DNA from: JAGREO01 sp020446285
GTDB taxonomy: Bacteria; Pseudomonadota; Alphaproteobacteria; Geminicoccales; Geminicoccaceae
Length of the DNA stretch: 64,000 bases
Reading direction: 5' to 3'
Assembly (NCBI GenBank): GCA_041398005.1
Contig: JAWKVP010000017.1
Span: 1-64,000, forward strand
The notes under the pieces were generated by a model. It made no database searches and was not told where the DNA came from. It saw nothing but the letters and a program-made list of their open reading frames with translations. The translations under genes and the position numbers were made by a program. Each line of letters starts with the position of its first letter. The stretch's first letter is position 1. This document shows positions 60,176 through 64,000 of the stretch, piece by piece.

Positions 60176-60297
60176 CGAGCGTTGCCAGCCGGTATCAATC
60201 CACGCCTCCGGAACGCACCGGGGAGATCGCAGGCTTTCCCGATGTTACAAACGGGCCTAGCACGGAACAGATCAGGAAATTCCGGCAGACGCACACG

Positions 60298-61545
60298 ATG
60301 GTTCATCTCGCTTCCCTCGCTGCCCTTCTGGTGTCGGCGGGTGTCCTTCTTGCCGGCAATGGCCTGTTCGGCACGCTCATCGCCGTGCGGGCCAATCTGG
60401 AGAATTTCCCGCCGACGACCATCGGCTTGCTCGGCTCGGCATTCTATGCCGGGTTCATCGCCGGATCGATCTGGGCGCCGCGGCTGATCGTGCGTGTCGG
60501 CCATGTGCGGACCTTCGCCGCCATGGGAGCGCTCTATGCAGCCGCCGCACTCATCCACGCCATGCTCGTATCGCCGCTCGCATGGGGCATCCTGCGCGCC
60601 GCCGGCGGCGTCTGCTTCGCCAGCCTCACCCTCGTCCTCGAAAGCTGGCTGAATGCGCGAAGCTCGAACGAGGATCGCGGACGGGTGCTCAGCATCTACC
60701 GGCTCGTCGATCTCGGCTGCGTGACCGCCGGCCAGTTCATCCTCACCCTCGCCGACCCCCGCTCGTTCGAGATCTTCAGCTTCGTCGCCCTGTTCTTCTG
60801 TTTCGCGCTGGTGCCGCTGTCGATGAGCCGGGTCACACCGCCGCAGCCGCCGCTGCAGCCGAAGATGCGCCTCGGCTGGATCCTGCGCCTCTCGCCGCTC
60901 GGGGCGGCCGGCGTCTTCGGCGTCGGGCTCGTCAATGGCACGTTCCGCATGGTGGCGCCGACCGTGGCTTTCGACCTCGGCCTCTCGGTCACCGAGATCG
61001 CCTCGCTCATGAGCGCCTTCATCCTCGGCGGCGCGCTCCTGCAGTTTCCCATGGGGGCGCTGTCCGACCGCGTCGACCGCCGCACCGTGCTCATGATCGC
61101 CACCGTCGGCGCGATGCTCGCATCCGCCTTCATGAGCCACCTCGCGACCCTCGGCGCGACCTGGTTCATCATCGCCGGCTTTCTCTTCGGCGGGTTCGCC
61201 GTGCCGATCTATTCGATCTCCATGACCCATGCCAACGACTTCGCCGGCGAGGACGAATATGTCGAGGTCTCGGCCGGACTGTTCCTCGTCTTCGGCATCG
61301 GCGCCACCGCCGGGCCGTTTCTCGGCTCGGCCGCCGTCTCGCTCTTCGGCAACGCGGCGCTGTTCTACTACTGCTCGGCGATGCACGGGCTGCTGCTGCT
61401 CTTCGCCCTCTACCGGATGCGGTCACGACCGACCGTGCCGGTCGGCGAGCGTGGCGGTTTCGTCGGCCTGATCCGTACCTCGCCAGCACTCTTCCGCCTC
61501 GCCTCGCGGGTACGGCGGCAACAGGGCGATGAACGGCGGGACTGA
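60298..61545 (+). CDS. MFS transporter, YcaD-like
   Basis: 415 residues, about 12 helices. Features include SAFYAGFIAGSIWAPRLIVR, RAAGGVCFASLTLVLESWLN (the ESWLN motif is common in YcaD-type MFS proteins) and MGALSDRVDRRTVLMIATVG. A short charged tail ends in RRQQGDERRD. Start at ATG 60298, just before helix 1; the longer frame reads back through the palindromic repeat and is not trusted. Substrate unknown. Confidence 0.85.
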   Translation: MVHLASLAALLVSAGVLLAGNGLFGTLIAVRANLENFPPTTIGLLGSAFYAGFIAGSIWAPRLIVRVGHVRTFAAMGALYAAAALIHAMLVSPLAWGILRAAGGVCFASLTLVLESWLNARSSNEDRGRVLSIYRLVDLGCVTAGQFILTLADPRSFEIFSFVALFFCFALVPLSMSRVTPPQPPLQPKMRLGWILRLSPLGAAGVFGVGLVNGTFRMVAPTVAFDLGLSVTEIASLMSAFILGGALLQFPMGALSDRVDRRTVLMIATVGAMLASAFMSHLATLGATWFIIAGFLFGGFAVPIYSISMTHANDFAGEDEYVEVSAGLFLVFGIGATAGPFLGSAAVSLFGNAALFYYCSAMHGLLLLFALYRMRSRPTVPVGERGGFVGLIRTSPALFRLASRVRRQQGDERRD

Positions 61546-61557
61546 AAGGACGTCCAC

Positions 61558-61589
61558 GAAAAAGGCGGGCCACCCCAGGGCGCCCGCCC
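61558..61589 (-). terminator. Probable terminator of the MaoC gene
   Basis: On the minus strand GGCGGGC pairs with GCCCGCC (61564-61570 with 61582-61588) and is followed by TTTTTC. It lies beyond the 28-bp repeats that follow the MaoC stop and just after the convergent MFS gene. Confidence 0.7.
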
Positions 61590-61604
61590 CTCTCATCCAC
61601 CGCC

Positions 61605-61719
61605 GGCTCTCTGCCTCATCGGCTCAGCCGCCGGCTCTCTGCTTCATCGGCTCAGCCGCCGGCTCTCTGCTTCATCGGCTCAGCCGCCGGCTCTTTGCTT
61701 CATCATCGGCTCAGCCGCC
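61605..61719. repeat. Four 28-31-bp repeats carrying the MaoC stop codon
   Basis: On the minus strand the end of the MaoC gene, GGCGGC TGA, is followed by a unit (GGCGGCTGAGCCGATGAAGC, continuing AGAGAGCC) that is repeated to give four copies, at 61719-61689 (31 bp), 61688-61661, 61660-61633 and 61632-61605. Each copy repeats Gly-Gly-stop in the MaoC frame or a shifted frame. Confidence 0.9.
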
Positions 61720-62181
61720 GATGACGGCCTCCTTCTGCGGCTCGGCGGCCTGCTCGACCGGGCGGCGGGAGACCATGATCTGCGCCTCGCCATCGAGCAC
61801 CTTGTTCTCGCCGACCATGCATACGGTTTCCATGACCACGCGACGGCGCTCATGATTGACCGACTTGATCGTGACCACGGCGCGGACCGTGTCGCCGGCA
61901 CGCACCGGAGCCAGGAACTTGAGGTTCTGGCTGATATAGATGCAGCCCGGACCCGGCAGCTTGGTGCCGATCACCGTCGAGATCATGCTCGCGGTCAGCA
62001 TGCCATGCGCGATACGGCCACGGAACGCGGTGCCGCCGGCAAATTCCTCATTGAGATGCACAGGATTGGTATCGCCCGAGACACCGGCGAACATGAGGAT
62101 GTCGGCATCGGTGATCGTCTTGCCGAAGGTGGCGGACATGCCTTCTTCGAGATCCTCGATGTAAAGACCGTGGTCGGACAT
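61711..62181 (-). CDS. MaoC-like (R)-specific enoyl-CoA hydratase
   Basis: 156 residues. Hot-dog fold hydratase of the PhaJ/MaoC type: active-site motif SGDTNPVHLNEEFAGGTAFRG with Asp and His, then RIAHGMLTASMISTVIGTKL and YISQNLKFLAPVRAGDTVRA. It hydrates 2-enoyl-CoA to (R)-3-hydroxyacyl-CoA, feeding polyhydroxyalkanoate or other acyl-CoA pathways. AAGGAG lies six bases before the ATG. The 3' end is a stop-codon repeat. Confidence 0.92.
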   Translation of the reverse strand: MSDHGLYIEDLEEGMSATFGKTITDADILMFAGVSGDTNPVHLNEEFAGGTAFRGRIAHGMLTASMISTVIGTKLPGPGCIYISQNLKFLAPVRAGDTVRAVVTIKSVNHERRRVVMETVCMVGENKVLDGEAQIMVSRRPVEQAAEPQKEAVIGG

Positions 62182-62548
62182 TCCATACTCCTTGTCGGGA
62201 CGGGCGCGAGAGGCTCCATGGGGCCGGCATCGCCACCGCCTGAGGTTCGGGCTCTGAGGGTCGGACTTCTGCAACGCAGCATGCCGATGCCGCATTGCGA
62301 CATCAAGCCAGAAATAGGTAAAATGACATTTAACGGCGCGTGAAAAACGGACGGAGCATGGCGATGTATCGTGAAAGGATCTGCGGCCCGCACCGCTCCG
62401 GACACCGCATCTCCTTGCGAATGCGGGTTTTCCACCGCTGAAACGCGACACAAATCCGCATCTGACCGGCATGCGGCGATGCGAGCGGGCACGCATACCG
62501 GATAGCACCGCGACTTTTTGCCTTTTTCGAACACAATAGGAGAATATC
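62182..62548. other. Divergent intergenic region, 367 bp
   Basis: Separates the MaoC gene (minus) and the nitroreductase gene (plus). Expected to hold both promoters. One weak plus-strand match, TTGCGA - 18 bases - TAAAAT (near 62297), is too far from the nitroreductase start to be trusted. Nothing else recognisable. Confidence 0.35.
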
Positions 62549-63115
62549 TTGATCGAAAACATTATCAATCGGACAACCGTTCCACCTCTCAAGATGACCG
62601 CACCGGGCCCCTCGCCCGCCGACCTGTGCCGGATGCTCGAGGCTGCCGCGGCGGCACCCGATCACGGCAGGCTCGTGCCGTGGCGCTATCTGGTCGTGAG
62701 CGGAACCGGCCGCGAGGCGCTCGGAGACCTGTTCGCCAGCGGTATCGCGGCGGAAAAGCCGGACACCTCGCCGGCGGAAATCGAAAAGCAGCGCACGGCA
62801 CCCATGCGCGCGCCGCTCATCATCATCGCCATCGGCCGCATCGACGCCGACCATCCGAAAATTCCGGCCATCGAACAGATCGCCGCCGCGTCCGCCTCCA
62901 TCCAGAACCTGCTTCTCGCCGCGCACAGCCTCGGATATGCGGCAAAATGGGCGACGGGCGCCCATGCCTACAGCGAAACGGTGCGCCGCGGGCTGGGCAT
63001 TGCCGCAGGCGACCCTATACTGGGTATCCTCTATATCGGCAGTCCCGCCCAGCCGCACGATCCTCCGGCGCGGCCGGATGTCGAGAGCTTTTCGGGGATC
63101 TGGCCGCCGACATGA
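62549..63115 (+). CDS. Small nitroreductase family protein (YdjA-like)
   Basis: 188 residues from a TTG with AGGAGA five bases upstream. Minimal nitroreductase: LCRMLEAAAAAPDHGRLVPW and RYLVVSG for FMN contacts, then RAPLIIIAIGRIDADHPKIP and ASIQNLLLAAHSLGYAAKWA. FMN-dependent reductases of this short type act with NAD(P)H on unknown substrates. Its TGA overlaps the ATG of the lipoprotein gene. Confidence 0.88.
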   Translation: MIENIINRTTVPPLKMTAPGPSPADLCRMLEAAAAAPDHGRLVPWRYLVVSGTGREALGDLFASGIAAEKPDTSPAEIEKQRTAPMRAPLIIIAIGRIDADHPKIPAIEQIAAASASIQNLLLAAHSLGYAAKWATGAHAYSETVRRGLGIAAGDPILGILYIGSPAQPHDPPARPDVESFSGIWPPT

Positions 63116-63372
63116 ACCGTTCTCTCCGCCTTTTCCCGATGCTGGCGCTTCTCCTCTGCGCCTGCGCTACCGAAGACCCGCAAGCCCTGCTCGAAGCGGA
63201 CAGGGCCGACTGCGTTTCGCTCGGATTCAAGCCGGAGAGCGAATCCTTCGCGCTCTGCCTGCTCCTGCAGGACCAGAACCGGCGACTTTCCTATATCGAG
63301 AGCCGTCTCGGCTTCATCGAACTGGACGTCAACCGGATCGATACCTTTCGCTACTACCGCTACCGCGACTGA
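63112..63372 (+). CDS. Small predicted lipoprotein
   Basis: 86 residues. N-terminal signal MNRSLRLFPMLALLLCACAT with a lipobox-type LLLC or LCAC, so a lipid-anchored envelope protein. The mature part has two further cysteines (RADCVSLGF, FALCLLLQDQ) and a short helix (QDQNRRLSYIESRLGFIELD). I do not recognise a family. Four-base overlap with the nitroreductase gene; ends back to back with the nucleosidase gene (TGATCA). Confidence 0.75.
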   Translation: MNRSLRLFPMLALLLCACATEDPQALLEADRADCVSLGFKPESESFALCLLLQDQNRRLSYIESRLGFIELDVNRIDTFRYYRYRD

Positions 63373-64000
63373 TCACACGACACCGAGAATGCGGCGCAGG
63401 ATCGTGGCGGAGCTGGCGGCGACCTCATGCACGAAGGCGGCGAAATCGTGGTTCGATTCGGCCCCCGCGAGATCCGACAGGGCGCGGATGTCGAGATGCG
63501 GGATGCCGAATGCCTCGCACACCTGCCCGAGCGCGCCGCCTTCCATCTCGATGGCCTTGCCGCCGAGTTCCCGGAAGAGGCGGATGCGCGTCAATTCACA
63601 ATTCAGGAACTGGTCACCGGAGAGAATCGTGCCGAAGGTGATGACCGGGGCACGGCCATCGCCGCCCGCCTCGTCCGACAGCGGTTCCAGCCCGATCCCC
63701 TCGAGCGCCCTCTCCACCCTCCGCACGAGCTCGCCCGCAACGGCGTAGCCGAGCCGTTCGGTGGGGTTGAAGAAGGGGACATGGCCCGCCTGATAGGTAT
63801 GAATGCGCTCATCCGCGATCCAGCCCGCATCATGCTGCAGGGTGCGGTCGGCAATGACGACATCGCCGATATGCAGTGCCGGATCGAGACCGCCGGCAAC
63901 GCCGGAAAAGATGATCAGGCGGACACCGAAATGCTGGGCGAGCAGGGTCGCGGTCATGGCCGTGTTGACCTTGCCGATACCGGCTCCCACGAGCACCACC
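63373..64000 (-). CDS. mtnN: 5'-methylthioadenosine/S-adenosylhomocysteine nucleosidase, 5' end beyond window
   Basis: About 209 residues seen; the start lies past the window edge. Nucleoside phosphorylase superfamily motifs: VGAGIGKVNTAMTATLLAQH, FSGVAGGLDPALHIGDVVIA, GTILSGDQFLNCELT, the substrate Glu pair in AIEMEGGALGQVCEAFGIPH, and catalytic Asp in IRALSDLAG. It cleaves adenine from methylthioadenosine or S-adenosylhomocysteine, in methyl-cycle salvage. A related nucleosidase of other specificity cannot be fully excluded with the N-terminus missing. Confidence 0.88.
   Translation of the reverse strand, partial: VVLVGAGIGKVNTAMTATLLAQHFGVRLIIFSGVAGGLDPALHIGDVVIADRTLQHDAGWIADERIHTYQAGHVPFFNPTERLGYAVAGELVRRVERALEGIGLEPLSDEAGGDGRAPVITFGTILSGDQFLNCELTRIRLFRELGGKAIEMEGGALGQVCEAFGIPHLDIRALSDLAGAESNHDFAAFVHEVAASSATILRRILGVV

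Noticed and set aside
60142..60297. Longer N-terminus for the MFS protein at 60298
   Set aside because: The extension is translated from the palindromic repeat and has no membrane or conserved character.
1..64000. tRNA, rRNA, phage or conjugation genes
   Set aside because: I looked for such genes on both strands and saw none; a tRNA missed by eye remains possible.

Overview
The window is GC-rich and densely coded, with many ATGA/GTGA/TGATG stop-start overlaps. It looks like an alphaproteobacterium, most likely Hyphomicrobiales (Rhizobiales). The evidence is a SAM-II riboswitch in front of metA, a 108-bp two-palindrome intergenic element with the architecture of rhizobial RIME1 (plus a half copy), the hisC-tyrA arrangement, and many ABC and TRAP uptake systems. 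No rRNA, tRNA, CRISPR array or transposase gene was seen.

Layout. 1-3.8 kb: flavin-reductase-domain protein (cut by the window edge), FAD oxidoreductase, SulP transporter. 3.9-7.6 kb (minus): NMT1/THI5-type ABC importer with two different permeases. 8.0-9.6 kb: Tat-exported family 5 solute-binding protein. 9.7-19.2 kb (minus): a Ugp-like ABC importer in one operon with a glycerophosphodiester phosphodiesterase, two endonuclease/exonuclease/phosphatase-fold hydrolases and an alpha/beta hydrolase. The solute-binding-protein/permease junction of this operon is tandemly duplicated and full of indels. 19.4-20.5 kb: metA under a SAM-II riboswitch. 20.6-20.9 kb: a cloverleaf-like inverted-repeat element. 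20.9-24.4 kb: aromatic amino acid genes (chorismate-mutase-like, hisC, tyrA) and a ChaC-like gene. 24.5-26.3 kb: class III cyclase with TPRs.

26.3-29.4 kb (minus) is the most interesting locus: YcaO and TfuA, translationally coupled, followed by a 71-residue peptide made of seven DRMASGY heptads. The DNA of the heptads varies almost only at silent positions. It looks like a ribosomally made, post-translationally modified peptide system, plausibly backbone-thioamidated. 29.5-32.6 kb: a four-gene succinate dehydrogenase/fumarate reductase-like complex (order B-C-D-A) whose flavoprotein lacks the usual FAD-linking histidine. 32.6-36.9 kb (minus): a 1427-residue coiled-coil protein with an OmpA-like C-terminus.

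37-47 kb: SDR, queF, an MFS transporter, a DctPQM TRAP transporter and a TAXI-TRAP transporter, and a DUF218 protein. 47.2-50.2 kb: korAB. 50.3-55.2 kb: a coupled set of PhnD-like binding protein, HAMP-GGDEF cyclase, YfiR-like protein and TonB-dependent receptor, which suggests an uptake or sensing system feeding c-di-GMP signalling. 55.2-64 kb: an HtrA-like protein lacking catalytic residues, gcdH, otnC/otnK, an MFS transporter, MaoC hydratase, a small nitroreductase, a lipoprotein and the end of a methylthioadenosine nucleosidase gene.

A recurring oddity is tandem duplication of the DNA around stop codons at four unrelated genes, along with several other short tandem and palindromic repeats between genes.
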